64,000 nt of DNA from Comamonadaceae bacterium (GCA_027488985.1 JAIYAR010000013.1:372001-436000), one strand, 5' to 3'. Shown: positions 7,740 to 17,331, numbered from the stretch's first letter. The notes: a model not told the origin generated them from the letters alone. Numbers and translations are program-made.

Positions 7740-8984
7740 ATGACGGATCTTCTGAAAGCCAAACTCAGCCGCCGCGCTGTTCTGCAAACCGCTGCCGTGG
7801 GCGCCATCGGCATCGACCCTGCACTGCGCGCTGCGGTGTATGCCGCCGGCTCCGACGCCCCCGAGAAAACAGAAGTCAAGATCGGTTTCATTCCCTTAAC
7901 CGACTGCGCCAGCATCGTGATGGCCTCCGTGCTTGGACTGGACCAGAAATACGGCGTCAAAATCATCCCGAGCAAAGAAGCCAGCTGGGCCGGCGTGCGT
8001 GACAAGGTGATGAGCGGCGAGAACGACTTCACCCACATGTTGCTGGGTCAGGCCTATGGCGTGCATCTCGGCGTGGGCGGCGCCAAGAAAGACATGGCGG
8101 TGTTGATGACCCTGAACCAGAACGGCCAAGCCATCACCCTGTCCAAAAAGCTGGCTGAAAAAGGCGCAGTGGACGGCCCCAGCCTCGCCAAGCTGATGCA
8201 GACCGACAAGCGCGACTACACCTTTGCACAGACCTTCCCCACCGGCACCCATGCCATGTGGCTGTACTACTGGTTGGCGACCCACGGCGTGAACCCGCTG
8301 CAGGATGCCAAGGTCATTACCGTGCCACCACCCCAGATGGTCGCCAACATGCGCGTAGGCAATATGGACGGCTACTGCGTGGGCGAGCCCTGGAACCACC
8401 GCGCCATCATTGATGGCATCGGCATCACGGCACAGACCACCCAAGACATCTGGAAAGACCACCCGGAAAAAGTGCTGGCCACCACCGGCGACTTTGCCAA
8501 AAAGAACCCCAACACCTGCCGTGCAGTCACCGCAGCCATTCTCGAAGCCGGCAAGTGGATTGACGCAAGCCTGTCCAACAAAAACAAGATGGCTGAAACC
8601 ATCGCCGACAAGAGCTATGTCAACACGGGTGTGGACGCGATCAACCAGCGCATCCTGGGCCGCTACCAGAACGGTCTGGGCAAGACATGGGATGACCCCA
8701 ACCACATGAAGTTCTACAACGACGGCACAGTGAACTTCCCCTACCTGTCCGACGGCATGTGGTTCCTGACCCAGCACAAGCGCTGGGGCTTGCTCAAAGA
8801 CCACCCCGACTACCTGAACGTGGCCAAGCAAGTGAGCCAGATCGAGATTTACAAGCAAGCCGCCGCTGCAACAAAGACACCTCTGCCCAAGAGCGATCTG
8901 CGTACCAGCAAATTGATCGACGGCGTCGTGTGGGATGGCAAGGATCCCAAGAAATACGCCGACGGTTTCAAGATCAAAGCTTAA
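7740..8984 (+). CDS. nrtA: Nitrate ABC transporter substrate-binding protein (NrtA/NasF family)
   Basis: The 414-residue periplasmic nitrate/nitrite receptor of the NrtABD uptake system. A twin-arginine-type signal (SRRAVLQ near residues 10-16) precedes the mature sequence. Family hallmarks include KIGFIPLTDCASIVMA, KYGVKI, WAGVRDKVMSGENDFTHML, LPTGTHAMW-like FPTGTHAMWLYYWLA and MDGYCVGEPWNHRAI. The length suits the CmpA/NrtA class. The ATG at 7740 has CTGGAG upstream and follows the leader terminator by 47 bp. It is the first gene of the nrtABD-nirB operon, with 9 bp to nrtB. It is not a cytoplasmic NasS because it has an export signal. Confidence 0.93.
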   Translation: MTDLLKAKLSRRAVLQTAAVGAIGIDPALRAAVYAAGSDAPEKTEVKIGFIPLTDCASIVMASVLGLDQKYGVKIIPSKEASWAGVRDKVMSGENDFTHMLLGQAYGVHLGVGGAKKDMAVLMTLNQNGQAITLSKKLAEKGAVDGPSLAKLMQTDKRDYTFAQTFPTGTHAMWLYYWLATHGVNPLQDAKVITVPPPQMVANMRVGNMDGYCVGEPWNHRAIIDGIGITAQTTQDIWKDHPEKVLATTGDFAKKNPNTCRAVTAAILEAGKWIDASLSNKNKMAETIADKSYVNTGVDAINQRILGRYQNGLGKTWDDPNHMKFYNDGTVNFPYLSDGMWFLTQHKRWGLLKDHPDYLNVAKQVSQIEIYKQAAAATKTPLPKSDLRTSKLIDGVVWDGKDPKKYADGFKIKA

Positions 8985-8993
8985 GGAGCCGAC

Positions 8994-9932
8994 ATGGTCA
9001 GCGCCGTATTCCACTCACCGATCGCAGCTGCCGCTGATGGTTCTGCTATCAAAACAGAAGCTGCTCCCGCACATTCCGTAAGCGCTGGAGGCCTGAAAGA
9101 TGCCAAACCTGCAACACCGGAATGGCAAGAGCAGCCTGCATCCGGTTTCGACTGGAGCGGCCTGTTGCTGAAAGTTTTGCCACCCTTCTTCGGGCTGGCC
9201 TTGCTGATCGGCATCTGGGCGATGGTGAGCATAGGGACGGCCAGTTCCATCCCCAGCCCGCTGGAGACCTGGAAGCAGGCCGTGGTGATCTTCAGCGATC
9301 CGTTCTACAGCAAGGGACCCAACGACCAAGGCGTAGGCTGGAACATCCTGTTCTCGCTGCAACGCGTGGCCATGGGCTTTGGCTTGGCGGCGGTGGTGGG
9401 CATTCCGGTGGGTTTCATGATCGGGCGGTTTGAGTTCTTGAGCCGCATGTTCAACCCGCTCATCAGTCTGTTGCGCCCTGTATCGCCACTGGCCTGGTTG
9501 CCTATCGGTTTGCTGGTGTTCAAGGGTGCGAACCCGGCTGCCATCTGGACCATCTTCATCTGCTCCATCTGGCCGATGATTATCAACACCGCTGTCGGCG
9601 TGCAGCGCGTGCCACAGGACTACATGAACGTGGCCCGGGTGCTCAACCTGAGCGAGTGGAAGATCGTCACCAAGATCCTATTCCCCTCGGTGCTGCCCTA
9701 CATGTTGACCGGCGTGCGCCTGGCCGTGGGCACGGCTTGGCTAGTGATCGTGGCCGCTGAGATGTTGACGGGCGGCGTGGGCATCGGCTTCTGGGTGTGG
9801 GACGAGTGGAACAACCTCAACGTCAAGAACATCATCATCGCCATCTTCGTGATCGGCATAGTGGGGCTGCTGTTGGAGCTTGCCCTGATCAAACTGGCTA
9901 CCGCATTCACATTTGAAGAGGTGAAGTCATGA
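8994..9932 (+). CDS. nrtB: Nitrate ABC transporter permease
   Basis: A 312-residue inner-membrane permease of the NrtB/CmpB family with about six membrane segments. The EAA-type coupling loop lies around VPQDYMNVARVLNLSEWKIV. Conserved NrtB sequence includes GFMIGRFEFLSRMFNPLISLLRPVSPLAWLPI and WVWDEWNNLNVKNIIIAI. The first 55 residues are a non-conserved cytoplasmic tail, of which about residues 17-36 are encoded by copy 3 of the 58-bp element in frame (GSAIKTEAAPAHSVSAGGLK). The stop overlaps the nrtD start as ATGA. Confidence 0.93.
   Translation: MVSAVFHSPIAAAADGSAIKTEAAPAHSVSAGGLKDAKPATPEWQEQPASGFDWSGLLLKVLPPFFGLALLIGIWAMVSIGTASSIPSPLETWKQAVVIFSDPFYSKGPNDQGVGWNILFSLQRVAMGFGLAAVVGIPVGFMIGRFEFLSRMFNPLISLLRPVSPLAWLPIGLLVFKGANPAAIWTIFICSIWPMIINTAVGVQRVPQDYMNVARVLNLSEWKIVTKILFPSVLPYMLTGVRLAVGTAWLVIVAAEMLTGGVGIGFWVWDEWNNLNVKNIIIAIFVIGIVGLLLELALIKLATAFTFEEVKS
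9043..9100 (+). repeat. 58-bp dispersed palindromic element, copy 3 (inside nrtB)
   Basis: CTGCTATCAAAACAGAAGCT, then GCTCCCGCACATTCCGT, then AAGCGCTGGAGGCCTGAAAG. It is in frame within the variable N-terminal tail of NrtB and adds about 19 residues. Confidence 0.85.
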
Positions 9933-10762
9933 GCATGGAATCCATGAACACGAAGTACATCGAAATCCAGGGCGTGGACCAGACCTTCAAAACCAAGAAG
10001 GGTCCGTTCCCGGCGCTGCGCAACATCAACCTGAATGTGGCCAAGGGCGAGTTTGTAGCCCTGATCGGCCACAGCGGTTGCGGCAAGTCCACCCTGCTGA
10101 ACCTGATTGCCGGCCTGACCATGCCTACACAGGGCTCGCTGATCTGCGCCAGCCGCGAGATTGCCGGCCCCGGCCCGGAGCGTGCGGTGGTGTTCCAGAA
10201 CCACTCGCTGCTGCCCTGGCTCACCTGCTTTGAGAACGTCTACCTCGGGGTGGAGCGTGTGTTCGGCACCCGCAACCCTGGCGCTCCCGCGGAGAACAAA
10301 GCCCAGCTCAAGACCCGCACCGATGCTGCATTGGCACTGGTCGGTCTGACTGCAGCAGCTCAAAAACGCCCCGGTGAAATCAGCGGTGGCATGAAGCAGC
10401 GCGTGGGCATTGCCCGTGCGCTGGCCATGGAGCCCAAAGTGCTGTTGATGGACGAGCCCTTCGGCGCGCTGGATGCGCTGACCCGCGCCAAGCTGCAAGA
10501 CGAGTTGCTGGAGATCGTGGCCCGCACTGAGAGCACGGTGGTCATGGTGACCCACGATGTGGACGAAGCCGTGCTGCTGTCCGACAAGATCGTGATGATG
10601 ACCAACGGCCCTGCCGCCACCATAGGCGAAGTGCTGAGCGTGGACCTGCCCCGCCCTAGATCCCGCGTGGCCCTGGCTGACAGCCCGGAGTACCTGGGCT
10701 ACCGCAAGGCGGTGATTGACTTTTTGTACACCCGCCAAGCCCACGTTGAAAAGGCAGCCTGA
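9929..10762 (+). CDS. nrtD: Nitrate ABC transporter ATP-binding protein
   Basis: A 277-residue ATPase of the nitrate importer. Visible motifs: Walker A GHSGCGKST, Q-loop VVFQNHSLLPWLTCFENVYLG, ABC signature region EISGGMKQRVGIARALA (GGM in place of GGQ), Walker B VLLMDEPFGALDALTR, and the switch His in VMVTHDVDEAV. The GMKQRV form is usual for NrtC/NrtD proteins. The protein lacks the NrtC-type receptor domain. The ATG at 9929 overlaps the nrtB stop; nirB follows after 2 bp. Confidence 0.93.
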   Translation: MSMESMNTKYIEIQGVDQTFKTKKGPFPALRNINLNVAKGEFVALIGHSGCGKSTLLNLIAGLTMPTQGSLICASREIAGPGPERAVVFQNHSLLPWLTCFENVYLGVERVFGTRNPGAPAENKAQLKTRTDAALALVGLTAAAQKRPGEISGGMKQRVGIARALAMEPKVLLMDEPFGALDALTRAKLQDELLEIVARTESTVVMVTHDVDEAVLLSDKIVMMTNGPAATIGEVLSVDLPRPRSRVALADSPEYLGYRKAVIDFLYTRQAHVEKAA

Positions 10763-10764
10763 CC

Positions 10765-13221
10765 ATGGACATGCGCGTCAAACCACGTCAAAAGCTGGTC
10801 ATGATCGGCAACGGCATGGCCGGTGTGCGGACCATTGAAGAGCTGCTCAAGGTCGCACCGGACCTGTACGACATTACCGTCTTCGGTGCCGAGCCGCACC
10901 CCAACTACAACCGCATTTTGCTGAGCCCCGTGCTGGCCGGTGAGCAGACACTCGACGAGATCGTGCTCAACTCGTTTGAGTGGTACGCAGAAAACAACAT
11001 CGCGCTCCACGCCGGCAAAAAAGTGACCGCAGTAGACCGCGTCAAACGTGTGGTGAAGGCGTCCGACGGCACCGAGGCCGAGTACGACCGCTTGCTCATT
11101 TGCACCGGCTCCAACCCCTTCATCCTGCCCGTGCCCGGCAAGGACCTGCAAGGTGTGATCGCCTACCGCGACATTGCCGACACCAACGCGATGATCGAAG
11201 CGGCCACCAAGTACCAACACGCTGTCGTCATCGGCGGTGGCCTGCTGGGTCTGGAAGCGGCCAACGGCCTGATGCTGCGCGGCATGCAAGTCTCGGTGGT
11301 CCACGTGATGCCCACCTTGATGGAGCGCCAGCTCGACACTGTGGCCGGTGGTTTGCTGCAAAAGTCGCTGGAAGAGCGCGGTCTCAAGTTCCTGATGGGC
11401 GCCCAAACCCAGGAGCTGGTCGGTGGCGAAGATGGTCGCGTCAAGGCCATCAAGTTCAAAGACGGTACTGAAGTGCCTGCCGACCTCGTCGTCATGGCCG
11501 TGGGCATTCGCCCCAACACCGAGCTGGCCCAGAGCATGCGCCTGCATGTGGACCGCGGCATTGTGGTCACCGACACCATGCAAACCGTAACCGACGCGCG
11601 CATCTACAGCGTGGGTGAATGCGCCGCCCACCGCGGCATTGCCTATGGCTTGGTCGCCCCTTTGTTTGAACAGGCCAAAGTGGCGGCCAACCACCTGGCC
11701 GAGTACGGCATCGGCCGCTACCAGGGCTCGCTGACCTCCACCAAGCTCAAGGTCACCGGCATTGACTTGTTCAGCGCCGGCAACTTCACCGGCGGCGAGG
11801 GATTTGAAGAGATCGTGATGAGCGACCCCTTCGGTGGTGTGTACAAGAAGCTCGTGATCAAGGACGACAAGCTGGTGGGCGCGTGCATGTACGGCGACAC
11901 GGTGGACGGCAGCTGGTACTTCAAGCTGCTGCGCGATGGCCGCAACGTGGCCGACATCCGCGACAAGTTGATGTTCGGCGAGAGCGGCGCCAACATCGGC
12001 GACGTGGGTCACCAGGGCCAGAACAAAGCAGCCGCCATGGCCGACAGCGACGAGGTGTGCGGCTGCAACGGCGTCACCAAAGGCACCATCTGCAAGGCCA
12101 TCAAGGAGAAAGGCCTGTTCACCCTGGACGAGGTGAAAAAGCACACCAAGGCCAGCGCGTCCTGCGGCTCCTGCACCGGCTTGGTAGAGCAAATCATCAT
12201 GTTCACGGCAGGTGGCGACTACTCCGCCACGCCCAAGAAAAAAGCCATGTGCGGCTGCACCGACCACAGCCACCAGGAAGTGCGCGATGCCATTTTCGCC
12301 AACAAATACCTCACCATTGCTGAGGTGCAAAAGAACATGGGCTGGAAGACGCCCAACGGTTGCTCCAGCTGCCGCCCCGCGCTGAACTACTACCTGATCT
12401 CCAGCTGGCCCAAAGAGGCCAAGGATGACCCGCAAAGCCGCTTCATCAACGAGCGCAGCCACGCCAACATCCAGAAAGACGGCACCTACTCGGTCATCCC
12501 CCGCATGTGGGGCGGCGAGACCACCGCCGCCGAGCTGCGCCGCATTGCGGACGCGGTGGACAAGTTCAAGATCCCCACGGTCAAGGTCACCGGCGGCCAG
12601 CGCATCGACCTGCTGGGCGTCAAGAAAGAAGACCTGCAAGCCGTATGGCAAGACATCGGCATGCCCAGTGGCCACGCCTACGCCAAGGCCTTGCGCACGG
12701 TGAAAACTTGCGTGGGCAGCGAGTGGTGCCGCATGGGCACCCAGGACAGCACCCAGATGGGCAAAGACCTGGAGCGCGCCCACTGGCGCATGTATGCCCC
12801 GCACAAGGTGAAATACGCCGTGTCCGGCTGCCCGCGCAACTGTGCCGAAGCCGGTATCAAGGACGTGGGCATCATCGGTGTGGACAGCGGCTGGGAGATG
12901 TACATCGCCGGCAACGGCGGCATCAAGACCGAAGTGGCGCACTTCTTCGTCAAGCTCAAAACGGCTGAGGAAGTGCTGGAGTACACCGGCGCCTTCATGC
13001 AGCTCTACCGCAAAGAAGGCTGGTACCTGGAGCGCACCGTGCACTTTGTGAGCCGCGTGGGTCTGGACTATGTGAAAAAGCGCATTCTGGAAGACGCCGA
13101 AGGCCGCAAGGCCCTCAACGAAGAGCTGCTGTTCGCGCTGGATGGTGAGCCCGACCCTTGGTTCGATTTTCAGGATGCACAGGTCGACACCCGCCAGTTC
13201 GCGCCGGTAGCCGTCGCCTGA
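10765..13221 (+). CDS. nirB: Assimilatory nitrite reductase [NAD(P)H], large subunit
   Basis: NirB reduces nitrite to ammonium in the cytoplasm using NAD(P)H, FAD, [2Fe-2S], [4Fe-4S] and siroheme. Domain order in the 818 residues: FAD/NAD oxidoreductase (about 10-300; IGNGMAGVRTIEELL, VVIGGGLLGLEAANGL); two BFD-type [2Fe-2S] domains (about 425-475, CGCNGVTKGTICKAI...CGSCTG, and 490-545, CGCTDHSHQ...NGCSSC); then the siroheme/4Fe-4S part with TCVGSEWC and SGCPRNCAEAGIKDVG supplying the four cluster cysteines. Length is close to the family norm. It starts 2 bp after nrtD. A 781-codon antisense frame is a shadow. Confidence 0.97.
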   Translation: MDMRVKPRQKLVMIGNGMAGVRTIEELLKVAPDLYDITVFGAEPHPNYNRILLSPVLAGEQTLDEIVLNSFEWYAENNIALHAGKKVTAVDRVKRVVKASDGTEAEYDRLLICTGSNPFILPVPGKDLQGVIAYRDIADTNAMIEAATKYQHAVVIGGGLLGLEAANGLMLRGMQVSVVHVMPTLMERQLDTVAGGLLQKSLEERGLKFLMGAQTQELVGGEDGRVKAIKFKDGTEVPADLVVMAVGIRPNTELAQSMRLHVDRGIVVTDTMQTVTDARIYSVGECAAHRGIAYGLVAPLFEQAKVAANHLAEYGIGRYQGSLTSTKLKVTGIDLFSAGNFTGGEGFEEIVMSDPFGGVYKKLVIKDDKLVGACMYGDTVDGSWYFKLLRDGRNVADIRDKLMFGESGANIGDVGHQGQNKAAAMADSDEVCGCNGVTKGTICKAIKEKGLFTLDEVKKHTKASASCGSCTGLVEQIIMFTAGGDYSATPKKKAMCGCTDHSHQEVRDAIFANKYLTIAEVQKNMGWKTPNGCSSCRPALNYYLISSWPKEAKDDPQSRFINERSHANIQKDGTYSVIPRMWGGETTAAELRRIADAVDKFKIPTVKVTGGQRIDLLGVKKEDLQAVWQDIGMPSGHAYAKALRTVKTCVGSEWCRMGTQDSTQMGKDLERAHWRMYAPHKVKYAVSGCPRNCAEAGIKDVGIIGVDSGWEMYIAGNGGIKTEVAHFFVKLKTAEEVLEYTGAFMQLYRKEGWYLERTVHFVSRVGLDYVKKRILEDAEGRKALNEELLFALDGEPDPWFDFQDAQVDTRQFAPVAVA

Positions 13222-13238
13222 GCATGGGAGGAACGGAC

Positions 13239-14033
13239 ATGCAACGCCGAAATCTGATCACCGTCGCTGCTGCGGGCGCCTTGGCACTGGCCTTGCCCTG
13301 TGCACAAGCTCAGGTGGTAGACCTGAGCGACGCCATCAACAAAGCCGGCCGCCAGCGCATGCTCAGCCAGCGCATGGGCAAGGCCTGGCTGGCCTTGCTG
13401 CTAAGCGTGGAGAAAACCAGCGCCCAGATGGTGCTGAACAAGTCCATTGCCCTCTTTGACCGGCAATTAGTGGAGCTCAAAGCCTTTGCGCCCAACCCCG
13501 AGGTGCTGGCCACATACAGCAAGCTGGAAAGCGCCTGGAGCGACTACAAAACCCTGTTGGTTGGCAAAGCGCCATCCCGCGAGGCCGCAGCAGCCCTGTT
13601 GCAGCAGGATGCCAAGGTGCTGGCACTGGCCCATCAAGGCACCCAGCAGTACGAAGCCGCGCTGGCCAAGCCGGTCGGCAAACTGGTGAACATCGCAGGC
13701 CGCCAGCGCATGCTGAGCCAACGTATGGCCAAGTACTACCTCGCCACCACTTTGCCGGTAGATGCTGCCACTGCAGGTGTAGAAATCAACAAGGCACGTG
13801 GTGAGTTCACCGCGGCCATGGTGTTGCTGAAAAGCGCTCCGGAAGCCACTGAGCGCATCAAAAGCGAGCTGACACTTGCAGAGGCCCAATGGGTGTTTTT
13901 TGACAGCGCGCTGAACAACCTGCAGGAAGGCGCACAACGCCCCCGGCCCATGGCCGACGTGTTTCTGGCCAGCGAGAACCTGCTCAGTGTGATGGACCGG
14001 GTAACCGGCCTGTACGCTGCAGTCAAGGCTTGA
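13239..14033 (+). CDS. Exported protein with two PilJ-type (nitrate-sensing-like) repeats
   Basis: A 264-residue protein with a clear signal peptide (cleavage likely after AQA, residue 24) and no other membrane segment, so probably periplasmic. It contains two copies of the PilJ N-terminal-domain motif: GRQRMLSQRM at residues 37-46 and again at 154-163. Each heads an alpha-helical segment of about 110 residues. Related four-helix domains in NarX/NarQ, NIT and PilJ-type receptors bind nitrate/nitrite or anchor pilus receptors, but no signalling domain is present here. Position between nirB and nirD implies a role in nitrate or nitrite handling or sensing (inference). The ribosome site GGGAGGA precedes the ATG at 13239. 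The exact function is not known to me. Confidence 0.8.
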   Translation: MQRRNLITVAAAGALALALPCAQAQVVDLSDAINKAGRQRMLSQRMGKAWLALLLSVEKTSAQMVLNKSIALFDRQLVELKAFAPNPEVLATYSKLESAWSDYKTLLVGKAPSREAAAALLQQDAKVLALAHQGTQQYEAALAKPVGKLVNIAGRQRMLSQRMAKYYLATTLPVDAATAGVEINKARGEFTAAMVLLKSAPEATERIKSELTLAEAQWVFFDSALNNLQEGAQRPRPMADVFLASENLLSVMDRVTGLYAAVKA

Positions 14034-14040
14034 TTCCATA

Positions 14041-14098
14041 CAAATTCATGCTGTAGCGCTCACCAAATATTCGCGAGCAGCTACTGAAACCATAGCAA
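14041..14098 (-). repeat. 58-bp dispersed palindromic element, copy 4
   Basis: Minus strand: TTGCTATGGTTTCAGTAGCT, then GCTCGCGAATATTTGGTG, then AGCGCTACAGCATGAATTTG. It fills most of the 79-bp gap between the PilJ-type gene and nirD and ends 14 bp before the nirD start. Confidence 0.85.
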
Positions 14099-14112
14099 AC
14101 CGGAAGACCGAC

Positions 14113-14499
14113 ATGACCGAATGGACCCGCATCTGCACCCTTGAAGACATCCCCGTGTTGGGCTCCCGCCGCGTGGAGCGTGCCACTGGGCTGGATGTGG
14201 CCGTTTTCCGCAACAGCCAGGACGAGGTGTTTGCCCTGCTGGACCGCTGCCCGCACAAGGGCGGCCCACTCTCGCAAGGCATTGTGTTCGGCACCAGCGT
14301 GGCCTGCCCCCTGCACAACTGGACCATAGGCCTGTGCGACGGCCAGGCCAGCGCGCCGGATGAGGGCTGCACGCCCAAATTCAGCGTCAAGCTGGAGGAT
14401 GGCGTGGTGTATCTAAATGCAGCCGAACTCCAAAGCCACGGCACCGATCTGGTGCGCCCCATTGCGGGGCCGAAGAAGCGCTCCACATCGGCGGCCTGA
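14113..14499 (+). CDS. nirD: Nitrite reductase small subunit, Rieske-type
   Basis: NirD is the small partner of NirB. The 128-residue protein holds a Rieske [2Fe-2S] fold with both ligand pairs intact (CPHKGG and CPLHNW; many NirD proteins lack them). The N-terminus WTRICTLEDIPVLGSRRV and the core VFALLDRCPHKGGPLSQG match NirD. The ATG at 14113 follows an AGACCGAC stretch without a strong ribosome site. A dispersed 58-bp element sits just upstream. nasA follows within 6 bp. Confidence 0.94.
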   Translation: MTEWTRICTLEDIPVLGSRRVERATGLDVAVFRNSQDEVFALLDRCPHKGGPLSQGIVFGTSVACPLHNWTIGLCDGQASAPDEGCTPKFSVKLEDGVVYLNAAELQSHGTDLVRPIAGPKKRSTSAA

Positions 14500-14505
14500 T
14501 TGCGG

Positions 14506-17331
14506 ATGCCAATGGTCAAAGAAACCCGCTCCACCTGCCCCTACTGTGGGGTGGGCTGTGGGGTCATCATCCAGAGCACGGGGAATCAGATCACCGGCGT
14601 CAAGGGCGATCCACAGCACCCGGCCAACTTCGGGCGGCTGTGCTCCAAGGGCAGCACGCTGCACCTGACGGCGACCGCCGAAGTCACCCTGCAAACCCGC
14701 CTGTTGCAGCCCCTGCAGCGCCTGCAACGCAGTGCCACGCCAGAGCCAGTCACGTGGGACAGCGCCCTGCACACCGCCACCACCAAGTTTGCTCAAGTTA
14801 TCCGCGACCATGGGCAGGACGCCGTGGGCTTTTATGTGAGCGGTCAGCTGCTCACCGAGGACTACTACGTCTTCAACAAGCTGGCCAAGGGCCTTATAGG
14901 CACCAACAACATCGACACCAACTCCCGCCTGTGCATGAGCAGCGCGGTAGCCGGCTACAAAAAAACACTGGGAGCCGACTCGCCACCTGCCAGCTACGAA
15001 GACTTGGCGCTCGCCAGCACGCTGTTCATCGCCGGCTCCAACGCCGCCTATGCCCACCCCATCCTGTTCCGCCGCATCGAAGACGCCAAGGCTGCCAACC
15101 CCGAGCTGAAAATCGTGGTGGTGGATGTGCGCCGCACCGACACCGCCGAGGCCGCGGACTTGTTTCTGCAAATCCAACCCGGCACTGACGTGATGCTGTT
15201 CAACGGCATGCTGCACCTCATGCTGTGGGAAGGCTGGACGGACGCCGCTTTTATCGCCGCCCACACCGAAGGTTTTGACGCGCTCAAGGCGCTGGTGCGC
15301 GACTGCACGCCTGACGCGGTGGCCGCAGTCTGCGGCATCCGCAAAGCGGAGCTGATGGAGGCCACGCGCCTGTTTGCGCAGTCCAGCGCCACCCTCAGCC
15401 TGTATTGCATGGGGCTCAACCAGTCCAGTGCTGGCACGGCCAAAAACACAGCCCTCATCAACCTGCACCTGGCCACCGGCCAGATCGGCAAGCCGGGCGC
15501 CGGCCCGTTCAGCCTGACCGGCCAGCCCAATGCCATGGGTGGACGCGAAGTGGGGGGCCTAGCCAACCTGCTCTCTGGGCACCGCGACCTGGCCAACCCC
15601 GACCACCGCGCCGAAGTGGCCGCACTCTGGGGTGTGCCCACCGTGCCCGAGAAGCCCGGCAAAACCGCGATCGAGATGTTCCAAGCCGCGGCCGATGGCG
15701 AGATCAAGGCCCTATGGATTGCCTGCACCAACCCGGCCCAGAGCCTGCCCGACCAGGCCACCGTGCGCCGCGCCTTGGAGCGCGCCGAGTTCGTGGTGCT
15801 GCAAGAAGCCTTTGCCACTACCGCCACCGCCCGCTACGCAGACCTGCTGCTGCCCGCCACCACCTGGGGCGAGAAGGAAGGCACGGTCACCAACAGTGAA
15901 CGCCGCATTTCCCGAGTGCGCGCGGCAGTCGCGGCACCCGGCCCGCAAGACAACGGTCCGCGTCACGATTGGGCGATTGCCGTGGACTTTGCGCAGCGCT
16001 TGGAGTCCGCAATGGGCCGCACGCCCGCATTGCCTACCCTCTTCCCCTACCCCACGCCCGAATCGGTGTGGAACGAGCACCGCGAGAGCACCCGGGGCCG
16101 GGACCTGGACATCACCGGAATGAGCTACGCGCAGCTGGAGGCAACTCCGCTGCAATGGCCCCTACCCGAGGGCGCCGCCAACGGCAAAGTGCGCTTGTAT
16201 GAGGACGGCGTCTTCCCCACGCCCACCGGTCGCGCCCGCTTTGTGGCCGCGCCTTACACCCCGGTGGCAGAGCAACGCGAAGCACGCTATCCCTTTGCCC
16301 TGACCACCGGCCGCCTGCGTGACCAGTGGCACGGCATGAGCCGCACCGGCACCTTGGGCCGCTTGTTCGGTCATGTACGCGAGCCTGCCTTGCAAATGCA
16401 CCCGCAAGACATGGCGCGGCGTTTGATTGCCGAGGGCGACCTGGTGCACATCACCAGCAAGCGTGGATCCATCCTCGCGCCGGTGCAGGCCAGCACCGAG
16501 GTGGGCTTGAGCCAGGTGTTTCTGCCCATGCACTGGGGCGACGAATTTTTGAGCGGCCAGAGCAACACAGGGGAGCGCTTGGGCGGCGTGAACGCGCTGA
16601 CCAGCCCCGTGTTCTGCCCCGACTCCAAACAACCCGAGCTCAAACACGCTGCCGTCAAGGTGCTCAAAGCAGACATGCCCTGGGGCGTGGTGGCCCTGGC
16701 CTGGTTGCCCGCCGACCAAGTGCTGGCGCGCCGCACCGAGCTGCAGGCCTTAATGGCCCGCTTTGAGTTCGCCAGCTGCGTACTCTTCGGCAACGATGCC
16801 GCTTTGGGCCACGCCGGGCGCACCGGTGTGATGTTCCGGGCGTCAGGCAGTACCCCGCCGGACGAGGCGCTGCTGGCGCAAATCGAAGCCATTTTGGACC
16901 TGCAAGGGCCAGACGCCGTGCGCTATGCCGACCCCAAGCGCGGCCAGCGCCGTGTGGTGCGGCTGCAGCGCAGCACGGTGAATGCCACGTTGGAGGGCTT
17001 TTTGCTCAGTGGTGATACCCAAGCCCACGACTGGATGGCGGCCCTGCTTCGCGAGGAGCAACCTGCCCAGAACTACGGCCGCGCCCTGCTGGCCGGCGGC
17101 GCAAAGCCGCCCTTGCCTGTACTTAGCAAAGGCAAAACCGTGTGCACTTGCTTCAACGTGAGTGATATCGCCATCAGCGACACGCTCAGCCACTGCACCG
17201 GCAGCGAAGCCGAGCGATTGGGCCAGCTGCAAAAAGCATTGAGCTGTGGCACCAATTGCGGCTCCTGCATCCCGCAACTACAACGCATGGTCAAGGCCAC
17301 GCCATTTGCGGCCGTGCCGGTCGGGGCATAA
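14506..17331 (+). CDS. nasA: Assimilatory nitrate reductase catalytic subunit, with C-terminal BFD domain
   Basis: A cytoplasmic molybdopterin (bis-MGD) enzyme that reduces nitrate to nitrite for NirBD. The 941-residue protein begins with the [4Fe-4S] motif CPYCGVGCGV...GRLCSKG. The molybdopterin oxidoreductase core follows (SRLCMSSAVAGYK with the Cys expected to ligate Mo, then the dinucleotide-binding domain around FALTTGRLRDQWHGMSRTG). The C-terminal BFD-type [2Fe-2S] domain is KTVCTCFNVSDIAISDTL...CGTNCGSCIPQL. The C-terminal BFD domain is usual for proteobacterial NasA that lacks a separate flavoprotein. The frame also allows TTG at 14500 and ATG at 14512; 14506 is a compromise. It follows nirD by 6 bp. 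Confidence 0.95.
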   Translation: MPMVKETRSTCPYCGVGCGVIIQSTGNQITGVKGDPQHPANFGRLCSKGSTLHLTATAEVTLQTRLLQPLQRLQRSATPEPVTWDSALHTATTKFAQVIRDHGQDAVGFYVSGQLLTEDYYVFNKLAKGLIGTNNIDTNSRLCMSSAVAGYKKTLGADSPPASYEDLALASTLFIAGSNAAYAHPILFRRIEDAKAANPELKIVVVDVRRTDTAEAADLFLQIQPGTDVMLFNGMLHLMLWEGWTDAAFIAAHTEGFDALKALVRDCTPDAVAAVCGIRKAELMEATRLFAQSSATLSLYCMGLNQSSAGTAKNTALINLHLATGQIGKPGAGPFSLTGQPNAMGGREVGGLANLLSGHRDLANPDHRAEVAALWGVPTVPEKPGKTAIEMFQAAADGEIKALWIACTNPAQSLPDQATVRRALERAEFVVLQEAFATTATARYADLLLPATTWGEKEGTVTNSERRISRVRAAVAAPGPQDNGPRHDWAIAVDFAQRLESAMGRTPALPTLFPYPTPESVWNEHRESTRGRDLDITGMSYAQLEATPLQWPLPEGAANGKVRLYEDGVFPTPTGRARFVAAPYTPVAEQREARYPFALTTGRLRDQWHGMSRTGTLGRLFGHVREPALQMHPQDMARRLIAEGDLVHITSKRGSILAPVQASTEVGLSQVFLPMHWGDEFLSGQSNTGERLGGVNALTSPVFCPDSKQPELKHAAVKVLKADMPWGVVALAWLPADQVLARRTELQALMARFEFASCVLFGNDAALGHAGRTGVMFRASGSTPPDEALLAQIEAILDLQGPDAVRYADPKRGQRRVVRLQRSTVNATLEGFLLSGDTQAHDWMAALLREEQPAQNYGRALLAGGAKPPLPVLSKGKTVCTCFNVSDIAISDTLSHCTGSEAERLGQLQKALSCGTNCGSCIPQLQRMVKATPFAAVPVGA

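Noticed and set aside
10699..13044. Open frame of 781 codons opposite nirB
   Set aside because: Antisense shadow of nirB with low-complexity His/Ala/Val composition.
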